A DNA stretch of 64,000 nucleotides from Flectonema sp. DT1601 (Eukaryota > Euglenozoa > Diplonemea > Diplonemida > Diplonemidae): positions 1,364,001-1,428,000 of the forward strand of contig OZ025782.1 in assembly GCA_964019425.1 (NCBI GenBank). Direction: 5' to 3'. The position numbers and the translations under genes are program-made. The notes beneath the pieces were generated by a model, which was not told the DNA's origin, ran no database searches, and worked only from the letters and a program-made list of their open reading frames with translations. Shown one piece after another: positions 1 to 15,000 of the stretch. Each line of letters starts with the position of its first letter. Position 1 is the first letter of the stretch.

Positions 1-3000
1 ATCGGCGTTGCAGTCCTGCTCGGTAAGCGCAGGATTCCCAGGAGCAGCCACGCATCTCTTCTTGATGCACTGAGCTCCGTCAGTTACTCCGTCGCACGCA
101 TCCCATTCGCACAGAACGTCGCTGTTGCACGCGCTCGCGTTTGTTTGCTTGCACGGCTTTTCTACACATGTTTGCTGAAGACCGTCCCATTCACACCCCT
201 TCGGATCGAGGTCGCACTCCGCCTCAGTTGGCTGATTGCAGATGCGTTCCTCGCAGTCTGTTTTTGTCTGGTTCCAGTCACACTTCGGGTCCTTCTCACA
301 AGTTGCTGCATCTTGGTATGAGCATAGTGGGTTCTTCCAACATCCCTCTAGACCAACGACCGATGCGTTCCAGAAGCAGTCGTTTAGTGTGTCCGCCGTA
401 CACTGGGTTTGATTGCAATGCTGCACACACGGCGAGTCGACACACTCGAGTCCGACTGAGCTGTACAGACAGCCAGGGTCAGCTGTGCACAGCACCTGAT
501 CTACGTACTGTGGACAAGGCTTGTGTACACCAGACTGATTCTGGGCAGCAGCCCCCGGCATCAAGAGGGCACCCCACTTGCTATTTGGGTCACAAAGTCC
601 GTTCAACACTGTGGCTGGAAGCTCGTCGATAATCAGGTTCTCAAAGTGGTCGTCGTGAGGATCCGACGTAATCGGCTTCAACTTCTCCTCAGCTGCGGTA
701 TCCACTGCCGTGTGCGTCGCCTGTCTACGGAGAACCACTCCAAACACTTCGACACTCTCCTGGTTTAGTGTCGCTCTTGCCGCCGAGAGTTTGTCGTCGT
801 CCTTGATAGCTCCATCCGTGATGATGATTAGCACTCGCTTTCTACCTACGGGGCTGGCACGGAACATGTCACCGGCCCATCCAAGACCCTGGTTGATGTA
901 AGTTCCCGCCTGTAGGTAGTTCGCCTCATGATAATCAATGTCCGCCTGTAACTCAGTTAGCTTTCCTGTCAATGAACCGAACGAACCGACACCGATTGGT
1001 GTCCTGATGGCTGCCTTGTCGATAGCTGTTCCTCCACTAATCGGAATACCAGAGAACTGGATTACTCCCATTCGCATTCCACCGTTAGGAGCGGTGGAGT
1101 TAATCCCCACCTGGTGGCTCTCTCCAGTAAGCGGCAGAGTTTTCACCCAATCACGGATCATCTCCATCATGGCATAGAACCCATTCGGGTGACGGCCAAA
1201 GTTCTGCGACATCGAACCTGAACCATCCACCAACAATACAACATCAAGTGTTGGGCACTGTCCGTAACGGCTCTCTACACACTTTCCAGCCCCTGATGAC
1301 GTATCCCAGAAGCATCTTGGTTCCGCCTTGCAGTCGCATCTGTCAAACGGATCGCACTCCTTATCAACGCAGCGGTTCGCTCCGTCGTCCCACACGCAGT
1401 CGTCCTTGGCGCTGCATGTTGTTGGATCTTTGTTCTTGTTGCAGACCTTCTCCTTGCAGAGTGATGGCGACACGGTTACATCCCAGTGGCATACCGGGTC
1501 CTTGTCACACTCTTTCTCATTCGGGTTTTCAACACACGGCGCTACGACGCATGGCTCGACATTGCCTCCCAACCACTCACACTTAGGGTTTGCTTTGCAG
1601 TCCGTCTCAGTGTCGTTCACACAAACCTTCTCCACACAGACTCCAGGAACCAAGTCTGTTACTCCCGTGGCATCACCCACAGCGACGCACATCTCGCCAA
1701 CACCTCCCCACTCGCAGATGTATCCGTCGATATGATGATGATCCCCTGGGTAGTCATTCCACTCGCCCGACGGAGAGAGGAAGTGTGCGTAATCTTCCCC
1801 ATCCGTTGCACAAGATCCCGGACAAGGTCCACTCCAGTTATTTGGCTCTGCACCCGCCCAGTTTGCGTACATATTTTTTCCAGTAGCTGCGTCGACACGA
1901 AGTACAAAGTTTCCAGCTGTACCCTGTCCGAATGGTAACCCAGCTTCGTTCTGTATATCGCACGAGCTAGTGGTCGGAGTGTACACGCACCCTCCGGCAA
2001 GTCCCTCCGGTCCGGTAACCCAGCTCCACGTACTTTCTTGGTGACGGTCGGTGGCTCCCATCCATCCCTGACCCTCTAATTTCTTCCTTGCGACTTCGTC
2101 TTCTGTCTCACTAGTGATGGTGATAAGGTACCCGAGGAGTCCTAAAATCTTGTTCGAACCCAACGCGCACTGGTCTTGGGCCTCGCTCCACTTGCACGCC
2201 CCACCCGGACAAGTAGACTTCGGGAAGAAGTGGTAGTAGTGTCCCGTGTGTGACGAGAAGAATCCGTGGCCGTAGTTCCAGGTGATTCTCCTCTTACCCG
2301 TGTTGTCCGCCGATGTGCTGAACTCAATGCTGGCGATCGCTTTTGCCAGATCTGCTGCTGTTCCCGATGAAATGCTTAGCATTCCGCTCTGCGCGTGCCA
2401 CTCAGCGGTCAGTCCAAGCGCCTTGCAAGCCACGCACGTCAGTGTGTCCTTACCGTTATTGTAGTACCCGTCCTCGATGTCTACAATCGCACCGGGAAGC
2501 ACGTTCGAACCAATCGTTGTTGCGCAGGAGCACCCGTTTTTCCAGCTTCCCGGGGTCTCGCAAGCCAATCCGTCAAAAGGTTTCACTGGAACATCCTTCT
2601 CGAAGGACAGTTGGTTAGCCAAGTTTCCAGCTTTACCGGAACCAGTCGCCCAGTCACACACCGGATCAGCCGCGCAGTCCGACTGCTTGTCGTGCAAGCA
2701 GGGCTTCCTCGTACACCCAGGTGTTGGAAGATCTTTCCACTCACATCCCTCAGGGTCTGCCAAACATGTCTGCTCGTTGTCGTGTTTGCACGGATCGTTT
2801 GTACACTCCGCGGCCTTCGCGATTGCGAAGTCACTCGATGGCGGTGGACACACACACCTCCAGTCGTCTTTACTGCTTACCGTGGTGTTTGGATCGAAGC
2901 AAGTCTGCTGACAGTTTAGGCTTCCCGCCCGGCAGTCTGCTGTGCACTTAAACCCGTTGGTGTCACACTCATCTTCTTCACACTTAGCAGGCTTTCCAGT

Positions 3001-6000
3001 TGCAACGTTTGTTGACGGCGGTTGGCACTTGCAGAGCCAATCGTTCGTCGATTGTGGCGTCATATTTGGATCTTCGCACTCTTGCCCAACATCGGAGCAA
3101 GTTGTACCTGCGCATGTGGGGCACGTTTGCACGCACTCGTCGAGTACACACTTTGCTTGCTGAGTGATAGCGATGCCGACCGATGGCGGTGGGCACAGGC
3201 ATTCCCAGTCATTCAACTTAGTGGTGTTCTGGTCCCTGCATGTCTGCCCGACTTGCTTGCAGGTTGCTTCATTCTCAACACACTCGTCTACTGTGCAAGT
3301 TGCCGCAGAGGCCGTCATTACTCCAGATGTAGGAGGTGGACACTCGCATTTAAAGTCGTCTTCTGGAGGACATGTTTTCTTTGCATCATAGCAGGTCTGT
3401 CCAGCAACCAGGCAAATCGTGTTGTTTCGGCACTCGTCGCAAACGCAATCCGCAAGCTTTGCTGTTGCCACTCCCCTCCCAGGGTTGACACATGTGCAGG
3501 TCCAGTCAGAAGTAGAATCAACCGATCTGTCCGGGTCTTCGCACGTCTGCCCTGCGGCAGTACACGTGCTTGGGCCACCTTGCTGCGTCTGTGCGCACGT
3601 TGGACAAACCGCAACACACTCGTCTAATTGACACTTGGCAGGAGCCGCTACTGCAGGAGTTCCCACCTGTGGTGGGATGCATTCACAGGTCCAATCACCG
3701 AGATCCGTGTGAGACTGGTTGTTGTCTACGCATCTCTGTCCCTCTGCAGAACACACGTTCGTGGAGCTGGTGTCAGTCTGCGCACACGTAGGGCAGGTCA
3801 CAACGCACTCATCCAACACGCAGTCGGTCGGCGTCCCCAACGTCACGTTTGTTCCGGTTGCTGGTGGAGCGCACATGCATACCCAGTCTCCAGCAACCAT
3901 AGGGTTCGGGTCATCGCACACGAATCCAAGATCCGTGCACTTCATCTTGGCATCATTACTGGTTGCGCATTCTCCTGGGTACTCGCATTGTGCAGGAACT
4001 TGCTGCCCGCGCATCGCAGCGACCGCAGGTGGCACTATGCACTCGCACTCCCAGGTGCCTCTCGTTTTTTTGTCATCATCCACACAAACCTGCCCAGCGG
4101 CAGTGCACACCTTTTCGTTATTCGGATCGTGACACTCGTCGTCCTCACACGGCGTTGCGGCCGCAGCTACAGCGATGTCCGTTGCTGGAGGAGGACACTT
4201 GCACACCCAGTCCGACAGCGACGTCGCGTCGTGGTTCGGGTCGTGGCAAGTTTGGTTTTGGCTAGAGCACGTGTCATTTGCACAGGTTGGACACACCTTT
4301 ATGCACTCGTCAAGCTTGCAGTGCGCAGGTGCCACAACGCCCACACCAGTCATTGGAGGGATACATTCACACGTCCAGTCGCCAGTCGAAGTTGCAGTCT
4401 TATCTGGGTCATTGCACTTCTGTTCACCGGTTGGAGCCCCCTTGCACACATCCTTCTCGCAGGTTGGGCAGTCTTTCTCGCACTCGTCTAGCAAGCAGAC
4501 AGCCGGACCGGCGGTCATTGTTCCATTTGTTGGTGGAAGACACTCACACTTCCAGTCTCCCTGCTGAAGCGGGTTTGGATCGACGCACTGCTGACCGACG
4601 TTCGTGCAAATGTCTTTGTGGAGTGTGCACTCGTCAATACTGCAGTTCGCCTGACCGGTTACTTGTGTGTTGTTCGAAGGTGGTGGACAGACACACATCC
4701 AGTCGCTCGTCGCAGTTGCGCCTTTGTTCGGGTCAAAGCACGTCTGACCGTCGGTGCACTTCCCACACGTTCGGCAGTCCACCACGCACTCATCGAGTTT
4801 GCAATCCGCTGCCGCAGCTGTGGCTTTCCCGGTCGACGGTGGAGGGCAAGTACATGTCCAGTCACTGTGATGCGTCATTGTTGGATTTGGATCGTTACAC
4901 GTCTGTCCCAGTGCCGTGCACGTGTCGTTGGCGCAAGTCGGACAGCTCGCCACACACTCGTCGAGCCTGCACTCCGCCGGTTGTTGCGAAGGTGGAGTTC
5001 CTGCTGGAAAGACAGTTGACGGTGGGATGCACTCGCACACGTAGTCGTCTGGCGAGCACGGTTCTTTGTTCGGGTCGGTACAGCTCTGGCCTACACCTGT
5101 GCACCCGGCTCCCTTGGTCTTGCACTCATCGTAGATGCACTTGTTGCTTTCCCACGTGCATCTCACGTCGGCGTTGCATTGCTGCTCGTTATACTTCGCG
5201 TCCGTTGTATCGAATTTGCACGGACAGGTTGGATCCTCTGCCTTCGAGCACGTGGCGTTTTGCGAGTCCCAGGTGCAGTTGTTTCCTTTGTCGTTTCTGC
5301 AGTCCGGCTCCAGGCAGTGCAGCAAGCACGGAGAGTTCACGCATAACCCACCGACATCTGACCACACACAACCAGCATCCTGCTCGCACGGAGTCTCTGT
5401 TACGTAGTCTGGACAAGGATGATGTACTCCGGTCGTTGGCTTAGGAGGGTCCTTCACAATCAAGTGTCCCCATGGACCGTTCGGATCGCATATCGATCCA
5501 ATCAGATCTGGAATATCGTCGATCATCAAGTTCTGGAAGTGGTCATCATGCGGGTCCGACGTGATCGGTTTCAGGGTCTTCTCAGCATCTAAATCGGCCT
5601 TCGTATGCTGGTCCCTCTTCCTTACAACAATACCGAAAGTCTGTACTCCCTCCCGGTCGAGCTCAGCGCGAGCCGGCGCCAGCGACTGCTCATCAAAAAT
5701 CCTTCCGTCGGTGAAGATAAACAGGACGCGCTGCCTTCCGTCCACCGGTGAACCGTGGAAGATGTCCCCGGCCATCGTCAGCGCCTTCTCGATCATCGTT
5801 CCCTTCTTGTAGTAGTTGTTCTCGTGGAAGTCGAGATCCGCATCCAGCTCGCCCAACACACCAGAGAGCCTTCCATTGGTCGTCCCAGAGCCTGAGGCTG
5901 CCTTCGCTTCGCTGCGGCGGTAGTTCTTCCCCGAAAATTGGACGAACGCGACACGCACACCGGCATTGTTCGGTGCCGAATTCAGCCCCACAGTCGCATC

Positions 6001-9000
6001 CTCGCCGTTCAGTGGCAGCTTCGTAACCCAGTCTCTTAGCATCTCTACCAGCGCATAGAATCCATGCGGGTGGCTGCCAAACGTAGATGACATTGAACCA
6101 GATCCATCAATGATTACAGCAATATCAATAGTTGGGCACTCACCAAACTCAATTGCCACGCACTGACCCTGGCCGTTCAATCCGGCACCAGGCTTCCAGT
6201 AGCACTTCGAGTTCTTGTCGCAAGGACAGCGGGTCGGGTACTTGCTGCAGTCGAGGTCTGTACACTTGTTATTTGTGTCGTCCCACAAGCAGTCAGTATC
6301 GTTGTTGCAGGTATTCTTGTTGTCGATCTTCGGGCACTTCTTGTCCCCGCACACAGGGGGGGTCACAGTGATGTCCCACTTACACGCATCCTTGTGGTCG
6401 CAGCACCTTTCGTCGAGATATTTCGCACACAAATTCTCCTTGCAGATTCCGACAACTCCAGTCGCGTCCCAAGAGCAGCGCGAATCAGCTGTACAATCAC
6501 CAGCAGTCGTGTGAGTACACAGGATCTCCTTACATGATTGTGCTGTGCCGTTGCACGCGTCGGCCGACCAGTCGCAGTTTGGATCCGTTTTGCAAGTGTT
6601 CTGATCTGGGTATTGACATTTCTTCTCTACGCACTGGTCTTTGCCGTTCACGTTGATCCACTCACAGGTGTCTGGATCGTCCAGGCAATCCTGAAGGTTG
6701 GTATTTGGTGTGCACTTCTCCTTCTCGCACTTCTTCACGTCATCCCACACACACTTCTCAGGCGACTTCTGACACTCAGCTTTCGTAGTGTAGGCACACT
6801 CAGTGGTCTTCCAACAATCACCAGTTGTCGTGTTCCACACACACAGGTTCAATGTGTCCGCTGTGCACTCCGGATTGTGGCAGTGTGCCGTACATGGGGA
6901 GTCCGCACACGCTGCCGATGCTGCGTCCCACACACATCCGGAGTCCTGCGTGCATTCGTGTGTGTCAGTGTAGTGGTCACATGGCTTGTGGACTCCACTC
7001 TGACCAGGTGCGTTGGTTGAGGTTACAATTAAATGTCCCCACACTCCGTTCGGGTCGCAGATGTCGGCAAAAACCTGCGACGCTATCTCATCGATCTGCA
7101 GGTTCTGAAAATGGTCGTCGTGAGGATCTGAGGTGATAGGCTTCAACGTTTTCTCTGCATCCGTGTCTGCCTTCGTGTGACCAGATTGGCGACGAACCAC
7201 TATACCGAAGGTCTGTACCTGTTCCTGGTCTAGCACCTGCCTTGCTGGGGACAACACATCTGGGTCGTAGATCCTTCCGTCGGTGATGATGATCAGAATT
7301 CTCTTCCTCGAGCTCACCTTGTGCGAACGATCAAACATGTCACCGACCATTTCAAGACCCAGCTGGATCATCGTACCCTTTCCGAGGTAGTTGTTCTCAT
7401 GCCAGTCAAGGTCGTCGTTAATCTCCCTTTCGAGACCACTGAGATGCCCTCCAGTGCCAGTATTTCCGCTAGTTTCGATAGCGTTACTCCTTCCCGAAGA
7501 CCACGGCCAAGGCCATCCGCGATTCTTACCGGAAAATTGCACGAAACCAAGACGTACACCACCCGTCACCGGACCGCCCGGCGTAGGCGACGCCGCAGGC
7601 TCTCCGGTAAGTGGTAGGGTCTTCACCCAGTCGCGGAGGATCTCAACCAAAGCGAAGAACCCGTGTGGGTGACGCCCGAAGTTCCTCGACATTGATCCCG
7701 AACCGTCGAGGAGCAGGATGATGTCCATCACAGGGCACTCGCCGTATTTCTTGTCAGCGCACTTCACACCACTCCAGAAGCAGTCTGGATCTTCCTTGCA
7801 TGCGCATTCTTCCATCTTGTTGCACACCTTGTCCACACACTCATTCGTCGTGCTGTTCCACATACACAATCCGTCGGCATTACATGGGTCTAGGTGTGCG
7901 GCACTCGGGTACGTCGATGGGCAATATTTTTGCTTGCACACCGCAGGTGCCTGGCTGACATCCCAGTGGCAGCTGTCGTCGTGGTCACAGCACTTTTCAT
8001 CCGGGTAGTTCACGCACGGAGCAGGCTCGCAAGTCAGCTGCTGGCTCCACACGCAGAAGATGTCTGCCTGGCAACCCGCCTGCGTTTTGTGGCTGTCGAG
8101 GATGCACCTCTTCGGGACGCACTTCTGATCCACTGGGTCTGAGCACACGTCGTCCCACTGGCAGTCTGGATCAGCTACACACTCAGTTTTGTTGTAGTAG
8201 CATGGCGTCTTCACGCAGTCTGGAGGTTGCAGGCTTGTGTCCCACATGCACTTCTCTCCGAGGTTCACGCAAGCATCCTCCGTCGTTGCATCGCACTCTG
8301 GTTCGAAGCACGCAGGGTTCTTCGCCTGATCCCATTGGCAATTGTTAGCCTTGCAGTCCAGCTGGTTCTGGTAATCCGTGCACACAGCCTTCTCGCACGT
8401 GTCACCGTTTGTATTCCACAAGCATTTATTATTCGGGTCATTTGTGCAGTTATTCTCATTACAGTTCGAGAAGCAAGGGTGGTCCTCGCATTTTAGACTG
8501 ATCGAATTCCACTTGCACGTTTTCTCTGAGTCGCAGCTCGCCAATGCACCAATTTGGCTGCAGGACGTCACCTGTGACGATGATCCCTGTGTGATGTACG
8601 TTCCGAATGGACTGTTTGGATCACAGAAACCGTCCATAATCGAGAGTGCCTCGTCTACTTGGAGTGAAAGGGCGTGAGTTGCTTTAGGGGTAGAAACAAT
8701 CTCCTTTAACGTCGCCAAGTTTGCCAAGTCACGTGTGGTCGCGGTCGCTTGGCGCCTAAGGAGGATTCCGAATACCTTTACTCCCTCTGCTGCCAATACC
8801 TGACCGGCAGGCCCAAGCTCATCCTTGTCCATAATCCTTCCATCGGTGATGATCAGCAGCACCTTCTGTCTACTCGCTGGTGATTCCTTGAAGATCTCAC
8901 CTGCCCACTCCTCCGCCTCCTTCACCTTCGTCTGGCAACGGAGAGCTTCTCCCTCGTACCAGTCGAGGTCCGCAAGGAGCTGCGTCCTGTCACCAGTCAA

Positions 9001-12000
9001 CTTTCCGCATGTGTCAGCCACAGTCGGAGTGGTTCCCGTAATGATACTCAGCGATGGGATACCGTCTCCCTTTGTTACCCCGCTATTAGGATTGCATGAG
9101 CACGTAGGGCACTGGGCAACCCGAACTCCTGTGTCCCACGAGTTGAAGGCCACACGAAGCTTTCCTCCCTTGACGTTCGAGTTGATACCCTTGGTTGAAT
9201 CCTCGCCGGTCAGGGGAACCTTCTGTACCCAGTCCCTCATCACTTCCATCAGAGCATCAAACCCGCTAGGGTGACGACCGAACGTCTTGTCCATCGAGCA
9301 CGACGCGTCAAACGACACCACCACGTCGAGGTCAGGGCAGCTCGAGTACTTCTGGTCTACACAAACCGCAGAGCCACTTGATCTGTCAATAATGCAGCGA
9401 GGGTCTTCTTTGCACGGACAAATGAAGTCATTAGGGAACAGGTTGCTGTTGTAGTCACTGCACACCTTGTCAACGCACTTGTTGTTTGCGACGTCCCATC
9501 TGCACACCCCTTTTTGGTCACTGTTGCAGCTGTCCTTGTTTGCGTGCGTGTCAAAGCAGTACTTCTCTGCGCACAACCCACACCCAACAGCGTCCCAATG
9601 GCAGTCCGTGTCGCGGTTACACGACACCTCGTCAGCGTGCGGGTAGCACTTGGTCTCCGAACATGTCGTACCGTCCCAGTTGCAGGCTGTGTCTGCGAGG
9701 CACTCGGCTTGAGTTGTTGTCGTACAGCGTTTCTTGTGGCACAGCGGGTTCGCACCATCGCCCCACTCACATCTAGGTACATTTAGTTGGTTCTCACAAG
9801 AACTCTGATCGGTAAAGAGGCAAACTTTGTTGATACACGAGTCGCTCACGCAGTCCCAGTCGCACAACCCACTCGGGTCAGCAAGGCACTTTTGCTCATC
9901 TTTGATTTCTTTGCAGTCTGGCTTGGTTGGGTTGCATGTTCCCGTTGGTGCATCCCATTTGCACTTGTCATCGGCGTTGCACGGCCCAGGCGCGAAGTGC
10001 TGGCAGTCTTTCGGGTCGCATTCAGCTGGAACCTTTGTCGTATTCCAATCACACAGGTCATCCTGCACGCAATCCTGCTGAGCTGGATGCTTGCATACTT
10101 CACGCTGGCACTTATCCTGGTCCCAGAAGCATCCAGTAGCTAAATCGCAGTCCGGCTTGAGACAGTGCTTCTCGCATTCCGTCGTTACGCACATTCCACT
10201 AGCTGTGTTCCTCGCTCCCGCGGTACACGCCACGGAACCCCCAGCGAGCATGCAGTTCTCACAAACAAACCCAGCAGCCTTCTGTGTTGCTGAAAGCTCT
10301 AGACAGTTCAGGTTCAAGCAACCTTCAGCCGCTGCACATTTCTGGGGAACCACGTCCTGCCAGTCACAAGCCTGATCAGCCCTGCACTCCAGCTTCACTC
10401 CCCATTTTGAGCAAGGGACAACAGCTCCGGTCGCCGGCGGCGGCGTATTTCCTCCCTGGTTCTGGTGCGCTAGGATGGCGGCCCCAAAGCGGCCAGCAGG
10501 ATCACAGAAGTCCTTAAATACCTCATCCAACATGTCGTCCAGTGGAACGTTCACAAAGTGGTCATCGTGCGGGTCCGAAGTGATCGGCTTCAGAGTCTTC
10601 TCTGCATCCAAGTCTGCCTTCGTGTGCGCGGCACTCTTCCTTACAACTACACCGAAGGTGATTACATCCATATTGTCCAAGCTCTGGCGGATAGCTGGGA
10701 TTTCGCTGCTGCTCTGCGGTTCCTTAGGGTTCATAGCTCCATCAGTGATGACGATCAGTACGTGTTGTCTGTGTGATGGCGATCCCTGGAATACGTGCAC
10801 CGCATCCTCCAGTGCTTTTGCCATGTAAGTAACTGACTTCATGTAGTTCGTCTCGTGCCAGTCGAGGTCGACATTCAGCTCGCTGAGATCTCCACTGAGT
10901 TCTCCATCTGTGCATGTACCAGCAGGGGCAGGAGCGCGGCAACCCCTCGTTCCTAAAGTGCATCCCTGGCCGTTGTTCTTGCACACCCAGTATGCGTCAG
11001 TTCTCGAGAATTGTACGAACGCAAGACGGAAAGTTCCACCGATAACCGAGGATTGCTGGCCCACCGTGTGATCCTCACCTGTCAACGGAAGGGTCTGCAT
11101 CCAGTCACGCAGCATCTCTACCATTCCAAAGTATCCGTGAGGGTGGTTTCCGAATCTCGCACTCATGGAGCCAGATCCGTCCAGCACAAACACCACATCG
11201 AGATCTGGGCATGCCGATACGTGCACATCCCTACACTTCGGGTTGGTGGTTGAATCCCAGTAGCAGTCGGGGTTTTTAGTGCAGTCGCAGTTTGTTAGGT
11301 CACCGCATCTTGTCTTCTCACAGTAAGTTCCATTCCCATCGCTTCCTTGCTTACAGTTGGGGTCCGACGAGCACCTTGCATCGACTGTGCTTGCTGGTGG
11401 GTACTTTGTGTTGTACGCCACAGTACATTCCGTTGGCTGGCACGATGCAGGCGCCGTGGTGGTGTTCCAGTGGCAGCGTGGGTCATGGTCGCACGCAACG
11501 ATGTCGTCTCCGAAGCTTGGGCAGTAATCCGTCGTGCACGGGGTTGTTCCATCCCACATACAGAGTGGATCCTGGTCGCAGTTATTCTGAGTTGTGTGCA
11601 CCTTGCACTTATCAACTTCGCATTGCTGGCTGCGGGTGTTCCACTTACAGTTCTCGCATCCAGCCGCGTCACAAGGTTGCTGAGCAGTATACGTGCACGG
11701 TCTCTCTGAGCATGCCCCATTAACCCATTCGCAATTCGAGTCGACGCCGCACGTTGCTGTGATCGTGTATTGACAACGACTGTCGCGGCATTCAGTTGGC
11801 AATGAGCAGTTGTACACACACTGCGGGTCCGCAAGGCAATCCGCCTGCGACTTTCCGTCACATGTTGGGATTTGCAAGCACACAGGCGGGTCAACACCCG
11901 TATCCCACAAGCAGTCGGTCTTGTTAAGGCACGCATCCTGCACAAATATAGCAGCGCACGGTTTCTTCGAGCAGTCCCTGGTATTGTCATCCCACTGGCA

Positions 12001-15000
12001 CAGTGAGTCCGCGTCTCCTTCGCAGTTCGTCTTGTCAGTGTGCTCGCATACCTTTCTGGTACATTCTTTCGGTGTTCCCGACCACGAGCATGCGGGGTCC
12101 TTGTCACAGCAGTCTTTCTCGCAACACTCCTTGCAGTGTGTCGCCGAGCAAGTACCATCAATTGCAGAGACTACTCCAGCACCGCAGATGACCGTTGCCC
12201 GTTGCAGCTTACAGTTCGCGCACTGGTAAATTCCAGCGTATTGGCTCGGCACAGCCCGACAGTTCAATTCAGGACACCCGGTTGGTGAGTCGCACTTGCT
12301 GAGCTTCGGCTGTTTCCATTCGCAGTATTTATCGGCGTTACACTCGTCCTTGAATCCCCAAGTTGCACACGGGAAGTGCGTGCTGTCAACAGGTGGGATG
12401 AGAGACTTTCCGATCGGGCTCGATGGGTCGCAGAATACATTCAGCAGTTGGCTCGGGATCTCGTCCAGCTGCAGGTTCAAGAAGTGGTCATCCTTCGGAT
12501 CCGTAACCAAAGGTTTCAATCTCAGTTCTGCATAGTCATCCTGATAAGTGCGTCCAGTAAATCTGCGCATCACTACACCAAACACAATAACATTCTCTTT
12601 GCGGAGGTCCTGTTGAGCCTTGTCGAGCATACCAGGGTAGGTTGGCTGCCACAACTGATCACATCCGAAAGGACACTGATTGCACGAATTTCTAGCGCTG
12701 CATGCGTCTCCGTTGATATCGGTTAACCCACCGTCGGCGATAATAACCACAATATGCTTTCTGTGAGGTGGTGAGTTTTGAGGCAAGAAGGTGTGATCGG
12801 CAACATCTTGCAAGGCGTCGTGGATGTAGGTCCATTGACGCTGGTAGTTCGCCTCGTGCCAGTCGATATCCCCCATCAGCTCCTGCAGGTTACCAGACAG
12901 CATACCGTCAGTGCACTGACCGATCGCGCAGTTAGTTGGATGGTCTTCATCAGGACGTGCGTTCGCCTTTGAGAACTGGATGAAGGTAATACGAAACGTT
13001 CCACCTGTCACTGCCGAGTTCTGTCTTACAGTATGGTCCTCGCCCGTCAGCGGTAGGGTCTTCACCCAGTCGCGAAGCATTTCCAGAAGGGCAGTGTATC
13101 CGTGCGCATGGCGCCCGAATGATCTCCACATCGATCCTGAACCGTCAATTACAAAGGCAACATCCAGGTCTGGGCATTGGGACAACGAAGGGATCGCACA
13201 GTGCGGGTTGTTTGGGTCTGCCACCCACGTGCAGTCCGGATCTTCGTTACACTTGCACTCATCCTTCGGGTTGTTATATTTGTCACACGTTTTAACAGCG
13301 CAGTACGCAGGGTTCGCGTTCGTTTGCCACATACACTTGTCATCGTTCTGGCACGCCGGCTGCGTTGGGTACCCTCCACATGGTGTCTGTGTGCATACTG
13401 GCGGCGTACCTGTCGTGTCCCAGTGGCACGCGGTATCTGCGTTACACGAACCGGCGTCAGGGTGCTTCACACATGGCCTTTCCACGCACTTGTCGAGTGC
13501 GGTGTCCCATTGACACTTAGTATCGGCATTGCAAGTTGTGTCACTAACGTATTGGCAGATTTTCTCCGCGCAGTACTCAACCAACGTCGATGGCGGGCCA
13601 GGTGGTGGAGGGGTCTGCACAGGAACCCACTCGCATCCGTCCTCAGCATTACAGTCTCCTTCTTTTGTGTGAAGACACTTCTTTGGGTAGCATTTCGGGG
13701 TCTTGCTAGGATCATACTCACACACACTGAGGAAGCAGTAATCTGGATCTCCTGCAGGAGGATTGCACGGAGCTCCCATTTCGACCGCTACTGCTTCACA
13801 TGGTTGTTCGTTCTCGTGTACGCGGCAAGGATCATCGATACATTTGTTTGTTGCCCACATTGCGTTCCACAAGCAGTCTTTATCAGTTTTGCATTGTGCT
13901 TCATCTTTACCACTGCACCCTGGTTGCTCGCGCTTACAGTCGCCATTATCCCACAAGCATCCCGGATGAGCCTTACAGTCAGTCTCTGAACACAACGGGT
14001 AACAGTCTGATTGAGTGCATGATGGCGTAATTGAAGCATCCCACTTGCAGTTCAGGTCCGCCATGCAGTCCGTCTCACTCCCTTTCGGTGCACACCCGCT
14101 CGGTACAGTCACAGTCCCAGCAGCGATTCCCCTTCCAAAAACGCTTGTAGAGTCGCAAATCTGATCCAGTACCTGTTCCTTGAAGTGGTCGAGGTCAACG
14201 TTGAGGAAGTGATCATCCTGTGGGTCAGACACCAGCGGCTTTAGCTTCGCTTCCGCCTGAAGATCTTGGCGTGTGTGCCCAGTCGCCTTCCTCACAACCA
14301 CACCGAAGATTTGCGCGTCATGGTCGTTCTTTAACTTGTCCTCTATCGTACGAATGTCGCTGTCCCGGTCATGTAGCGCACCGTCAGTAATGATCATCAC
14401 AATCTTCTTTCTCGCCTGGCCGCTATTCTGAAAGGTGTCATATGCCACTTGCAATGCCGGAGCTAAAATCGTCTTGCCCTGACTCCACCTCCTGCAGAAG
14501 AAGTTCTCGTGGAAGGTTACGTCGTTCGAAAGGCTGGCGTAGTTTCCAGACAATGCAGCTCCCTGAGTTGTTCCCGCAACTGCGACCCACGGTTTACAGT
14601 TTACGAATCCCGCAGGCGCAGGTGGAGAGTTTTGCGCGGTCTGCGCTTCACCAGGCTTACCAAACTGCACCAACGAGGCACGAATACCGTACGTCGAGGT
14701 CGACGATGGCGCCAACTCAGCAGTGTGCAGAAAGTCTCTCATTTCCTCCATCATTCCGTAAAACCCGACTGCATGTGATCCAAACCTGGCGTCCATCGAA
14801 CCTGATCCGTCAAGCAAGAATGAGATGTCGACAGGTGGACACTGCACATTAGGATCAACACAATGGTTGTTTGCTGAATCCCAAATACAGTCCGGCGAGG
14901 CAGCTAAACAGTCGCACTTGTCGCTGATGTCACCGCACACGCGCTTTTGGCACTCAGCCCCAGCTGGATTGTTAGCATTCCAATAACAAGGTCCCAAATT

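Noticed and set aside
4278-5444. Plus-strand open frame of 388 codons (and its twin at 42852-44018), plus many other shorter frames opposite the giant genes
   Set aside because: They lie wholly within the giant coding sequence, are rich in Arg, Ser, Cys and His as expected from the reverse complement of a Cys/Asp-rich repeat protein, and show no domain or signal. They are shadows.
11295-12161. Minus-strand frame of 288 codons overlapping copy A, with a twin at 49869-50735
   Set aside because: It is out of frame with the giant gene and Thr/Arg-rich, a frame shift of the Cys-rich repeats with no recognisable domain.
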